Of a DNA stretch of 64,000 nt, positions 44,836 to 56,814 are shown in pieces. Source of the stretch: Tenebrio molitor (lineage: Eukaryota > Arthropoda > Insecta > Coleoptera > Tenebrionidae). The stretch covers positions 46,686,001 to 46,750,000 of the forward strand of contig NC_091046.1 in NCBI RefSeq assembly GCF_963966145.1, in the 5' to 3' direction. Below the pieces are notes generated by a model, which was not told the DNA's origin, did not search any database, and worked only from the letters and a program-made list of their open reading frames with translations. The position numbers and the translations under genes were made by a program. Numbering within the stretch: position 1 is the first letter of the stretch; each line of letters opens with the position of its first letter.

Positions 44836-47800
44836 CTATTTGGGCACGAAATCGTCAACACTCCCTTCACTACTCGCATTATCATGCACACCTTTGGCCA
44901 AGGCCTGTTTTTTGGCTTTCCATTCCACTAGGACGAAACTGGCGGTGCCGCAGATGGACAAGACGAGAAGAATGCCCAACTGGCCGTAGAGAACGAGGGC
45001 GGTGGAGTAGCCGAAGCAGATGGCAGCGGCAACCGACTGAAAAAAAAAGACGTTGTACTTTTCCAATTCTCGCCGCTGGACAATTCCCCATTTAAAACGT
45101 GCACAGTTTGACAGATGCCTGTGTACTTCTCGACCGGCCAAACGTACCTGCGTGAACTTGAAGATGGCGAAAGCTGAGGCGCTGTTGTCCGAATAGACTC
45201 CGCCGAGGATCGAGTAGATTTGCGTGTTGAAACAGGAATCGCCGAGACCCAGCAAGAAAGAGCAGAAGATGGCGAGTTCTTTGCTGCTGGTGATGATGGC
45301 GTCCTCTGGGGTGTCCTGCAAGGGGGAGTTGTTCGGCAAATTCAGGAAGATGAGGAAGAAGCTGATGACGTGGAGTACGAATCCGGCGATCACTATTGGG
45401 TCGCGCCCCCACTTGATGGTCTTGGCTCCCAGGATGCCGAAAGCAGCGCCTCCTACCACCTCTCCGATCCCGATGAGGATACCCGACAGGCCCACCAGCT
45501 CTTTGCGGCCGTCGAACTGCTCAGTGGCGCCGATGCAAGTGCTGTAGACCCCACTGAAGAAGCCCAATTCGATGCCTGCAACGAAAAATCAGCTTCGTTC
45601 CCTCCCGGACTCGATCACGTACCCGTGTAGAAGAAGGTGATGGAGAGGAAAAGCATGTCCTTGGTGAAGAAGAGTTTGATGGCGCCCTTGAGAGCCTCGA
45701 GGGGTCCCTGTTGGATCTCCACCGGCGTGTCGGTGTCGGTGTTTTTCTTCGGCCTCGGGAGCACTATCATCACGACCAGACCGGCGATGCCGATTCCCGA
45801 CAGCGTCCAGATCACCACGTTGATGGTGTCCATGTCGATCATGTCCATCCCTCTGAACTGGAAGTAGACGAAGAGATTCCCGATGAACAAGCTGCGGAAA
45901 GAAGCGTCGTAAGGCGGGAAGTGTTGACAGTTTGCGAACCGACCTCAGCTGCAACAGCGCCCAAAAGATACCCGAATTCCTGGAGACCGTCGCCTGGGTG
46001 GAGTTCAGAGTGAGGTAGTTGCCTTGACCTGTCCATATCACCGCGGCTCCGCAGCCTATGACGGCGCTGGCGAAGTACAAGAGCCAGGTGCGCGGAATCA
46101 GGAAGCTCATGATGAACAGTCTGGAATTTGGCGTTAGCACGTGGGATGCTGGCGAGCTTTGCGAGATGCTTACACGTAGGTTATCCCCCCGATCAGCATG
46201 GCGAAGTTGGGACCTATCACGCTGATCACGGATGGGGCCCCCCAGTTCAGCACCGACATCACTGCGTAGATTATGGACAGGCTGACGTAGCCGTCGCCCT
46301 CAAAGTCCGAGTCGCCCTGTTTTATGCTGCGGATTATGGTTTGCTGCAAGAGAAGGCAGAATTGTTTCACTTTTGATAAAACAATTTTTCGTTGATGGGA
46401 ATGATGGGAGCAGCAGAGACAACAAATCTAAAAATAGATTTTTTAGGCACCCTTAATGGAAAAGATAATTTTACGTACTCCAAGCGGCCGAAAAGTAACT
46501 CTTTTTCGGACGCACTTTTTCGGACGCTGACATGGCGCCATCCGTTCGTCTGTTGTTAGTAAGCTAACAACGAAACCGACAAAACCGAGTAAACCGACAG
46601 AAAACAAATGAATATTTGACAGTTAAATTTATCCAAAGTATTTTATTTCCCGAAAAAGTGTTGTATCGTTTATTTCTGGTGCTTATTTGGTGCATAATAA
46701 GAAAATGAACGTTCATATAAGCGACAGCAACAGCGAAAATGATGAAGAAAAGTCTAATACAACAGCGAAAGTGATGAATAAATGTTTAATACGCGACCAG
46801 ACATCGCAGATGATAATCGCACTAATTGTCCTGTCACCATAAATTATGTCAATAAGTGATTGTATTGCAAACAGTAAATTTCTCGTTTTGTTGCTTGATA
46901 AAAAATACTATAAAAAAATCATTAATACGTATTAATAAATTTATCTACTATTTGAAAAAAGGAGATACAAAATAAATTTGTAATTTTTCCAATGATGTCT
47001 TTTGCTTTGTAGTTCGTGCGGTTGCCTAAAAAATTTAATGAGCACCTCTGCCAAAAAGTGCCTTTTGTCCTCGCCTGTTTTCAAGCCTCGGCTGCGCCTC
47101 GACTACAAAACCCAGACTCAAACGAAAAGGATGCCCTTTTTGGCCTTGATACACAATAGTATATTATATTATAAGTGATAGAAATGCATCATTATACAGG
47201 GTCTCTATAAATGATTGTCTGGTCAAGCCAGCCTTGGAAAAAAATTTTACTGTTCCGCTTTTTTGAAACCGATGCCAAATTCTAGTTCGTTTTCACGGTC
47301 ACTTCTGACATTAGTGAATGACGTTTCGTTTGCGTTTGTCAGTCGAGTTTTGGTTCCTTATATTCGTTTTATCGCAGTTAATCACAGTTAATATACACCA
47401 AAAATCTGTATTTTTCAATAAAATTGCAAGTACGTCCGCTTTTAGAGGTAAATACACTGGCAAAATTTTTGAGGTTATGCTTTAATGTTTTATGTTTTAT
47501 TTTAGCTTTATTTTCTTTACAATGGTTTATTCTGTTGAACAGAACACGTTCATTGTTGTTTTTTAATTTCGAAATGGAAGGTTTAGTAATGGGGAATTAT
47601 CTGTTTGTAAAAATGAATTCCAGCAAAATATCTGAACAACATTCAAGATGATTGTTAACTCACATTAAGCGAATTGTGAACAGATTTTTAACAATCAGAA
47701 CAATTAGCAAGGGTAAATCATAAGGATGACCACCAGTATCTGATGAAATACTCGAGGATTTGAAAGAAACGGTGGAAAAGACTCTACAGATATCCATAGC

Positions 47801-50800
47801 CTGTTTATCTTAACAATCTGGTGTACCACGAAGTACTTGTCACAAAATCATTAAAATAGGGTACAACTGCATCTTTATAAAATTAGTGTTGTACAAGAAC
47901 TCCAACCTGCAGATTATCAAAGTTGTGTTTAATAATGTAATCAGTTTGAAAATCACCTCAATTTCATAATTTGGAGTGCTGAGAATCCACACCAATTTGT
48001 AGAGACCCCTTTACATGTTTTGAAAATTGGTGTGTGGAACTGTGGATAGCAGTGTTGCTGTACCCTTAACTAAGAAATGCTGCAAAATATTTTTGAAAAT
48101 AAATGAAGAATTGTCAAGTGTTTAGAAGTTAATGGGGGACATTTTCAATCTATTTTATAAAAAAAATACCTATTTGTTATCGTTATTTAGTGTTGTAAAT
48201 TATGTTGTTGAATACATTTGATTTTATTGAAGAACCAGTAAGACTTATTTGTCCTGAAAAACACTGGTATTTATATTGAAAGAAAAAATGGGAGTCAATA
48301 CCATATTCGACAATTCAGTCTAGGTCGTATTTACCACTAGCATAAAACAAGAAATGTGAAAGCACTAAAGCAGACAAAATGGCAGTACATATCAAGTATT
48401 GTATTGTGGTATACGGGGACAAGGTGTTCTCAATATTTATCTGTTTGGATTTGTTCTCATACCAATTCCTGTACAGTGTGTGGCGGTACGATGGGGGCAA
48501 TAATTGTTCCCCTGTTGGTGTTGATATTAAATAATAAATACATTAATGTTAGCAAGAGTAAAGCACAGTTGAAACTTGTCTCTGGTTAAAAGCCAACAAC
48601 CTAACCTGAAAATGTGACATTCATTATTTGCCGAACAAAGCGGCACATTCAAAATTTGACAAGTTTCCATGGCTGGCTGGACCCGACAATCATTTATAGA
48701 GACCCTGTACAAGAGTGAGAATTTTGACCGACGAGTGCGCTTGCGCACGAGTGGGACACTTCTCACGAGTTTCATAATGGCATTTCGATCACGTGTGATA
48801 TACGACGTTTTATCTTACAGGTGCAACTGTTGCAAAAAATCCAAGAAATGAAGTTTCATTCAAGTAAAATGACAGCTGTCAAATTTAGTAACTTGTGAGT
48901 AATTTATGTCAAGTTAAATGGCGGCTGTCAAATTTACTCACTCGTGAGTATTTTATCTCACTTGTGATTAAAATTTGACTTCTGTCACCGAAAACAGTGG
49001 TCTAAGGTAGCTCAAAAACTCCACCTGTAAGATAAATAACCATTTTCTACTACCTTTAAAGTGCCACATTTTGCACTGACAAATAGTGCGTAAAACGTCA
49101 CTTTAAATACGAGTGTTCATTATTAGTCACGACTTAATGTCCATTCGGACGTTTTCGACACATTACAACACGCTGGAAGTTTCTTTAAACACGGCTTGAA
49201 TTTTTTGGATACATATTAAGTTGGTAATTTGTTTCTTGTTTTGTTTATTTGGTCATAGAAAATAGTATATTATGATACGAGTCTTATAAGAAGTATTTTG
49301 TCCTTACGACTCAACTCATTTTTCAAAATTTAACGTTTAACGAGACTTATTATCTAATCTTGAACAGTCTCTTCTGTTGGTGCGACTTTCCCTCAATGTT
49401 TTAATACTTTCAATTAATATCCCATTACCGAATGGTACCCCAGATAAGGTCGAGACCAGCGGACGCCTGTCCGAGTGACAGGACAATTAAAAAAAACATT
49501 ACGCTCACACAAACCGAACACTTTCACTCGTTCTATAAAAAGAACCCAATAAACTGAAACCCCGATCTGATTCCTCAGCGTCTTGGCTCGTGTGGGAGTC
49601 CCAAAAACATTTTTTATTTGCGTGAGCCTCAATCCTCGCTTATCGATCATGTGGGACTTCAAAGCCCCAAAAAAAAGCATTAATTACATAAAAATGCAAT
49701 TAAGACAGAAAATATGAAAGTTTTATCGAGGATTTTTGTTTTCACGGATTAGGACGAATACGATAATTATCCAGATAAAGGTATTGGCATGTGTGTTAAC
49801 GAGCAATGCCAGAAAAACAAAACAGTTTCGGATTAGGTCGAAATTAATTCGGTTTCGCGTCGCAGTAGTGAGTCAATGTCGGCCTTATCTTTGGCCCTTT
49901 GTTATCTCGCGGGGATGTGACGTCACGTCACACCTCAACCGCGGCGACGTCACAATCAAAATGGCGCCGAAATCAACCTGTCCCGTTTTGACATTTGCAA
50001 ATCGATTAAGATTTCGCAATTATCGCCGCAACATCGCAAACCCATCAACTGACCGAATTGCGCAAACCGATCCAGTAAGCCGCTTTCTTCGAGATCTTTA
50101 TTACCGACCGAAATGTCAACTTTGCGCATACTTAAAAAATGAAAACTTTCGCGTCCCACGCCTTCATTTGAATAACGTTCTGGTACTCTTTTGGAAAAAA
50201 TGCGCCGCTAAAGGTTATCCAGATTTTAGCGCCGCGAACTGTGTCAATGACTCCGAGATAGCCCGAGACGCTGCTAACCCAATTTTCTCGCAATACACAA
50301 TTTTTGTCGTTTGTGGTCAAGGTTTCGGTGTCACCCTCCAGATTTACGGTCTTCTCGTTTTGGAATTTTATCGCTTGCGAAATTTATTGTTATTGATCGA
50401 ATCAACCTTACAGAATTAATTGTTATTATGGTATTACTTGTGGATCATGAGATAATGACGTACGTAAGCGATTATTTTAAAAAAATTCGATTAGTTTATC
50501 GATGAAATTTCGAAACACACCTCCCTGTCAATCTGTAATCTTTATTTATACCTGCTAGCGCTAATCTAAACAATTACAAAAATTTAATTAAGACTTGGAG
50601 GTTCAAAGTCATGTCGGTGATAACATCTCGCGACTAGGTGACAGATCAAAGATCTGCTGGTGGGGAGAAAAAATTCTTCTCACCTTTGCCTTTTTACTCG
50701 CTTTTACGAGCGCCGAGGCTCGTAATGCGAGAAAAATTTCAAAATCAAGTATTTTGTTGAAATGGAGTATGTTAGTAGGGAGAGGCCTCGAGTCTTGACA

Positions 50801-53800
50801 CAGTTTGATACACAGAATAATCTGTTTTGCTAAAAAATTCCTAATGCATGTAAGTGGGCAATGTCAACTCTGCGAGAATAAAAATCCAAATGGAGAATAA
50901 ATGCAGAAACATTAATACAAATAAAAAATACAAAAACGCTCGACGGGCAATTTTTGTAATATTTTAATAACCTTCAAAATCGTTGTAAAGGCGGAGTTGA
51001 CGTAATCTGCTAAAAAGTAAATTGTAAAATAAATAACAACACAATTGTTATTAGTATATTTATCTTAAATAGTTGTAATTTTTTAGAATGATTGCCTTGG
51101 AGATTTATCGAAATATCTTAATCTTATCGTTTAATTCTGGTCCTATATTTATCCATTCTTTCTTTTTTTTTTGAGGCATGTCAAAAAAATTTCAAGGTTA
51201 TAGAAATATGTCAATTTACGTCTTTGCTAAATATGTAAACTTTTTGGTACAATGATCTCATTAAAATAAAAATTCACTCTTATGCAGTATGTCCAAAAGT
51301 GACCATCAAAGTCGCCTTTGAAATTTTTAACGCCTGTCTTGCTCTTCTTTTCTTGTTTTTAACCTCAAAATTCGCAAAACGTAAACCTTGCAAATTTAAG
51401 TTACGATGTACTATTGCGGGCAAAAAAAGTGGGACATCAACGTCATTGTCTTGACTTTTAATGTGAAATAACCCTTATCTGATTCTAACCCTACTTTAAA
51501 TTGATTGACGTTATCATTAAGTATTGTAGGTTGTAGGAAATGGTTGTAAGTAAGCACGTAGTGAATATTTATTTAATGCAAAGTCCCAATCAAAATCTAC
51601 CTTTATCAAAAGAAGTGAGCATTTGGAAAAGGAAAATAGGAGTATAAAATAAATTTTTAAACTGTCAGCTGGAATAGTGTCAAAAAAAAATGACAATAAA
51701 GCTTGAACTACATCGAATTTACAAAACTGACAGAAATTTGATGTCCCACTTTTTTTGCCCGCAATAGTACGTTTATGAATATAAAATATGACAACACTGG
51801 AGACTATAACAACTGCAACATCGCTATGTGACGTTTGTCAAAATTTATTTAACAAGTATGTAATTTTAAAAACAAAACTTAATTTTGCTTTTGCATAAAA
51901 AATTATCATAAAACTGTAGATTTGTTTTATATTTTTGCAGTTGTTTCGAGCAACTTTACCTTTACCCAATTAATCTGCGTCTGAATGAATCTACGAGTGA
52001 CATTTCGATCGTCACTACTACCCAGAATCCAAAATCAAGGTATTTGATCAGAGTGCAAGAATCTTATCAGCTTGTTTGCATCGAAAAAGCCCACAAGTAT
52101 TGTTCGCGAAAATCTATAAATGTATTCTAGATCAAAAAGTTTCATTGATGAGTCAGTGAACCAAAAACAAGGTGAAATGTAATTATAGACGTGAACTAAC
52201 GCCCGCAACAATTACAATTTTCCAGATTAGATGTGTCGATTAGGGAAAGATTGATTGGAGCAGAACAACAGAATATTTCCACAATTACAAAATGTTTACG
52301 CTTTACAAACAGAAGCAACAATCGTAGGAAAATGGGACAGAAATCGGTGCCTACTATCGTGGAAGCGTGCACCGCGTCGCACAAAACAAACGAAATCTAA
52401 TCGCACATAATAAATATGGAAATGATAAAAATTCATTACCGACACGTGACATTGAACGCACCAAGCGTAAAAATATTAATGAAGAGATTATTGGGAAACG
52501 CATTATGATTAGATTTGGACAAGGCTTTGCTTTCGTGCAATTATCGTTTGCTAATTAATAACTAAAAAAACAAAAAGACAGATTGACACGCCGCTTATCA
52601 AAATTATTGAAGAGAACACTCTTTGATACTTTTGAGTTTGTGGCAAACATTTGCAGATTAATTGCGTTGTATGTGCGAATAAAAAAAAAAATAATTGGAA
52701 TGTTTTCTCTCAGTAACATCCACACTTATCAATAAATATTTTGCTCTGATTGATAACGACTAATAAGGATAAATAAATATCGAATAAAAAACAGATAGTG
52801 GACGGAGGAAATACCACCAGCATTGACATCGATTTCGGTGTTATAAATAAAGAAATTGGATCATCTCTTGGAAACGTTAAGATCAACACCAGAATCAGCA
52901 CAATCAAGAATTCAATTTTTTTTACACTATTATTCTCTCCTTTGACATAAACACAATTATTTTGGGTTTTTAATACGTTATAGCACGTTCAAAGGAAAAA
53001 GTACACATCACGTGGTGTCCAGCTTCACGGACTATCACGTAAATCATAAGACCGCCCATGTACTTCTCGATTTGGAAGTTCTCTACTTCTGTAAGGAAAT
53101 CTGGACATCTCAAATTACAGTTATTTTCGGCACACCTAAACATATCAAAAAAGTTTCAGCATCATAGGAGTCAAATATTATAGGATTTTTGTACAGCTTT
53201 TCTCCATTAGAGACTTGCCGATGGAGCAGCCAGCAATACGTTCAGATCTGAGTCTTGTGGCAAATGCATGGGCGAATCTCGCAGCTTCTGCAGATTGGAG
53301 CACCTAGATGTAACCTTAGTAGAGACGTTTATTTTATTGTTTTTTTTTTAATTATTATCTTGTCAATAGCTTCAACAAGTTTCATAATGAAAGTACGGCG
53401 AGGTTATCACACTTTTAAGATAGTGAACGTCTTCTAAATTTATTGCTCGAGTACGAAAATCGCATGACCAACTTGTCAATTATCTGTCATTCTTGACATT
53501 TGAAATTTTATCAAAACCTACTAGAGTTTCTAATGAATGAATTTTTCTAAAAACAATCCTAGTCGCAATTAAAGTGTGTCGATAAGAATCATTTTTAATC
53601 GTTTATTATTCTGGATTTGCAACTTTCAGTTTTATGACGTGGATAAAACATTATTGTTTTATATAGTATCAATTTTCCGGCGATTTTCAATAAACAATAA
53701 TTGTAAAGGGATGCGATAAAAATCTACTTTATCTTTACAAAATAGAGCAAACAAATAAACATCTCATCCATTGTTAAAATATATTAATTGAGATACAATC

Positions 53801-54363
53801 AACACGGATAATATCGATGATAAGACTGAGATATTCGTGGTAATAATTAGAAGAGCGATCTAATAAAAAAATGCGCGAGAATGGCCGTTCGGTCCGCACA
53901 AAGCGCAAATCTTGGCGTCGCCTTTGCAGACTTTCACTGTGCTGCATTTCGGGTCCGCCGAAAACGAGCAGCGCAATAATTTTTCAATTAAACTCAAGGC
54001 CCGCGGCGCTCTCCTAATTGCAAAATTTGTATTCCCGACATCGAGAGTTCGAGACACCGGAAGACATTCTCGCTCTCGCAGTGGGAGTGTGCGAATTCCA
54101 CTATCTGCAAGCACCGGACGACCTTTGCGTCGCTCCGTCCGCAGCGAAAACACCAATTAACTCAACCGCTGAACTTGAGATGGGCTCCAAGTTCAGGAGT
54201 CTCGCCGTAAATCCCCCATCCGCCACTTTCGAAAGGTGGCGAACGTGCGCGCGATTTTTTTACTACTTACTTGGATGTTGCCCATGGTCTGGAAGGCCGT
54301 GAAGACCAGCATGAAGGCCAGGCCCAGGAGGATGACGTTGAAGAGGCGTCTGTCGAATGCCAT
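44836..54363 (-). CDS. MFSD11: UNC93-like protein MFSD11 (414 aa)
   Basis: Major facilitator superfamily member of the UNC93 branch; the transported substrate is not established. Six coding exons on the minus strand: 54271-54363, 46174-46343, 45944-46120, 45623-45891, 45148-45575 and 44836-45036, with GT/AG junctions and matching phases. The N-terminus MAFDRRLFNVILLGLAFMLV.. and the following FTAFQTMGNIQQT parallel human MFSD11 (KLFNIIILGVAFMFMFTAFQTCGNVAQT). Further matches are VSRNSGIFWALLQ, FFSGVYSTCIGAT, ELVGLSGILIGIGEVVGG, SKELAIFCSFLLGLGDSCFN and SAFAIFKFTQ. Around 12 hydrophobic segments are expected. It is slightly shorter than the human protein (449 aa), mainly in the cytoplasmic loop and tail. 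Intron 1 is 7.9 kb and holds two DNA transposon insertions; the other introns are 47-111 nt. The TAG stop is at 44836-44838. Confidence 0.95.
46344..47196. other. intron 1 of MFSD11, distal part
   Basis: No gene seen. A small stem-loop, TGTTGTTAG-TAAG-CTAACAAC, lies near 46552-46572. A block near 47060-47150 (CCTCGGCTGCGCCTCGAC) looks like old repeat material. Confidence 0.4.
47197..48707 (+). mobile_element. 1.5 kb Tc1/mariner-like DNA transposon, decayed transposase
   Basis: Inverted ends of about 45 bp: the left starts CAGGGTCTCTATAAATGATT and the right is its reverse complement with only three differences. Both ends are flanked by TA (47195-47196 and 48708-48709). The plus strand retains recognisable transposase pieces in shifted frames: SGVPRSTCHKIIK near 47820, LHLYKISVVQELQPADYQS near 47869 and IWSAENPHQFVETPLHVLKIG near 47970. 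These match the helix-turn-helix and DDE regions of Tc-type transposases from insects. Frameshifts and stops make it non-autonomous. It lies in intron 1 of MFSD11, opposite to that gene's direction. Confidence 0.88.
48862..48959. repeat. two imperfect 49 bp tandem copies
   Basis: Copy 1 (48862-48910) and copy 2 (48911-48959) share GCTGTCAAATTTA, GTGAGTA and TTTAT blocks in the same order. A partial third copy may follow (ACTTGTGATTAAAATTTGAC). Confidence 0.7.
48960..51410. other. intron 1 of MFSD11, middle part
   Basis: No gene seen. The sequence is mostly AT-rich, and open frames are short and unlike known proteins. Confidence 0.45.
51411..51767. mobile_element. 357 bp MITE with 30 bp perfect inverted ends
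   Basis: The left end begins CTATTGCGGGCAAAAAAAGT and continues GGGACATCAA. The right end is its exact reverse complement over 30 bp. TA flanks both sides (51409-51410 and 51768-51769). There is no coding capacity. The ends being identical suggests a relatively young non-autonomous Tc1/mariner-type element. It is inserted in intron 1 of MFSD11. Confidence 0.9.
51770..54270. other. intron 1 of MFSD11, proximal part
   Basis: No gene seen. The sequence becomes CpG-richer from about 53.86 kb towards the first coding exon, as expected near a promoter. Confidence 0.45.
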
Positions 54364-56814
54364 TTTGACCGATTGTTGTTGTTGTTCTTTGATGAAGTTT
54401 TCGGACTGGCACGACCATTCACTTTCGTTCCAATTGTTTATCTGGTTTGAAATTTCTACTTGCGAATGGTTTTATAACACCGGTGCTGCCGTCTCGTGGT
54501 CGTAGCCTCACTCCGACCGATCAGAGGTGATTATTACGTACAATTAAGTGCGTTTGGAGCCACTAATTCAGGTGACGGGATTGTTTCTAATTGTCGTCAT
54601 TTTTACAACGGTCGGGGTTGACCGGGGGCGGCGCAGGAAACGGAAACGGGCTAGAGGGCGCCCTTCGCCGGTGCGTCTCCACTCTGCCATTTTTTTTAAC
54701 AGTGTAATGCAAAGCACGCGAGCCTCTTCCTTGAATTGAATGTCAAAACTATTCGTTGTCTTTTTATCACGAATAACCGCACGCTGGTAATAGTAACAAC
54801 AGTCCAAGTGGCGACTCCTGGCGGAATCCGTTTGGTACAACATCCTGTGATTCCCACTCCGACTTCCGTAAAGATCATGCTTTACTTTTTCTGATTTCAC
54901 AATGGAGAAATTAATACTCGACCTGTTTGCGAAAGGCAAATTTGGTACACCTACGATTATTGTATGGTGATTTGGACACCCGTTGTCATCATCATTATCA
55001 TCAGTTGCTCAGCAAATATTTGTGTTCGTTCCCCGAAAACAATTGCATTAATGCCACAACAAACCACCCACTTGGTCTAGATTTAAAAAAATCTTCAACT
55101 TGGACGTTGCTGATGGTCATAAAAGCAGTACAGAAATCAACGTGAAGAAAATTTTGTCAGTTTTTTGCTCGTTCCAAACAATTAAATTAATTCCGCAAAC
55201 GCTCGGGTACCACCCACATGTTCCAGATTAAAATGGGTCACGCACTTCGATGTTGCTCGTGGTCTTGGAAAGAAATAAAGTTGAAAAAAATGACAAGCCC
55301 ACAAAGACAACATTGACACATCGGTCTACCATTTTGAGTGGAGAAAATTCAAGAATATTTGCTTCAACTGTCACATTTTGGCAAACGTCACACAAGTAAG
55401 AATGTTGTCGATAGATGGCAGGACGGTAGATTTGGGTTCAAAACCATCCACTTTCCCCTACGCAGTGTTTTTCATTCTGAAAAAGAGATACGGAACCAAG
55501 GTCTGATAACCCAGGACATGGGAAATTACAATAATTAATACTTCGTACATGTTCTTCTAATTATATCTGACTTCGAAACACGACCAAATTTATTCTTGTA
55601 GAAATAATCGACGATCACAAGGATACAAAGTTTGGGTGGATGAGGACTTGTGGGCGTTTTTGTGAGTGACTGCGATAACACAGATTCGTGGTGGTTTTCA
55701 GAGCGCATCGTAATTTGGCGATTTAAAATTAAATTTGACATTTGTGCACTTGGTGACATTAGCAAGCGGTGGTGCCAACTGTAACTAAATGTTTGTAAAA
55801 TATGGATAAATCGCGCTGCTCTAAGTACAAGATTGTGGTATTTGTTGACAAACAAATCGACTCGTTTTGTCCCAATTTCAGCTACCATTAGTACCAAGCA
55901 GAGCTCGACGAAAACCGAGCAAATTAGGTGCAATTAAATGCTTTCTTGACGAGTCAAGCACCTCTTAATCGCCAATCACTTGAAAATTAGAAAATCGTAA
56001 CAGCTCTCAGAAATTGCTTTTAATTGACGACAATTAAGATATTTTTCACGTACACCCCGCATGTTCGACAAATCGAGTGATCACCTCTGATCACCCGCTA
56101 TACATGCACAGTTGGTACCATTGAAGTGTTAAAATACTTGACGCAAATACTCGATGAGGTACGGTCTGCAATGAGGTGCCGCCGATAATTAAGTGCAAAC
56201 AGAGATGTCCCCGTGCAAACAGTCTAATCGAACGTCTCTGTTTGCGCATTCTTATCTGTTTGCGGGGCGACACCTTTGTGAACCACCGATGACAGCGGTG
56301 ACATTTCCCGTTCAAAATTTCGCGCCGTTCGGTTTGCGGTATTGGTGGGGCGGCCGTGAATCCCGTCGTAGAATCGGAAAAGTCGCGTGCGTGAAAAGAT
56401 TCCGTTTTCCGGTGCGAAATTGCAGGGGAATTGTTAATTTCGGTCGAAATCAGAGCGCGCACCGACCGGACCCGACCATTTTCGTGTCGAGATCGTCCAG
56501 CCGCGGTGTCCCAGTAATAGAAAGTGATGTGGTCGTGTTGGTCTTTTTTTCGGTGTTGCCGACGATGATTTATGATATTTTGGCGTAATTATCAATTCGG
56601 GTTCCTGCGAATAATGCAACAAGGTAAAACGTGACGTGATTGGTGCAATCCGGTGAAAAGTCACCGTTGAAATACACTTTTGTTTACGTGAAATGGAAAG
56701 TGATATCTGCCTTCTCTATCATAACATGATCTCATCACGTAAAAGCTAATTTCTAGTGTTGTGTTATCGGTTTTTGTACAGGATTTTCAAGCACAATCGT
56801 CTCGATAAATTAAT
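54364..56814. promoter_or_regulatory. divergent intergenic region between MFSD11 and the RhoGAP gene
   Basis: MFSD11 and the BAR-RhoGAP gene point away from each other across 2.45 kb, which should contain both promoters. A 3' splice-site-like TTTTTGTACAG at 56771-56781 suggests a 5' UTR intron for the RhoGAP gene. Motif GCTAGAGGGCGCCC (CTCF-like) lies near 54649, and a cluster of GTTTGC boxes at 56192-56268. Confidence 0.5.

Noticed and set aside
53860..54160. Open frames on both strands in the CpG-rich part of MFSD11 intron 1
   Set aside because: No homology pattern and no exon boundaries. Composition explains them.
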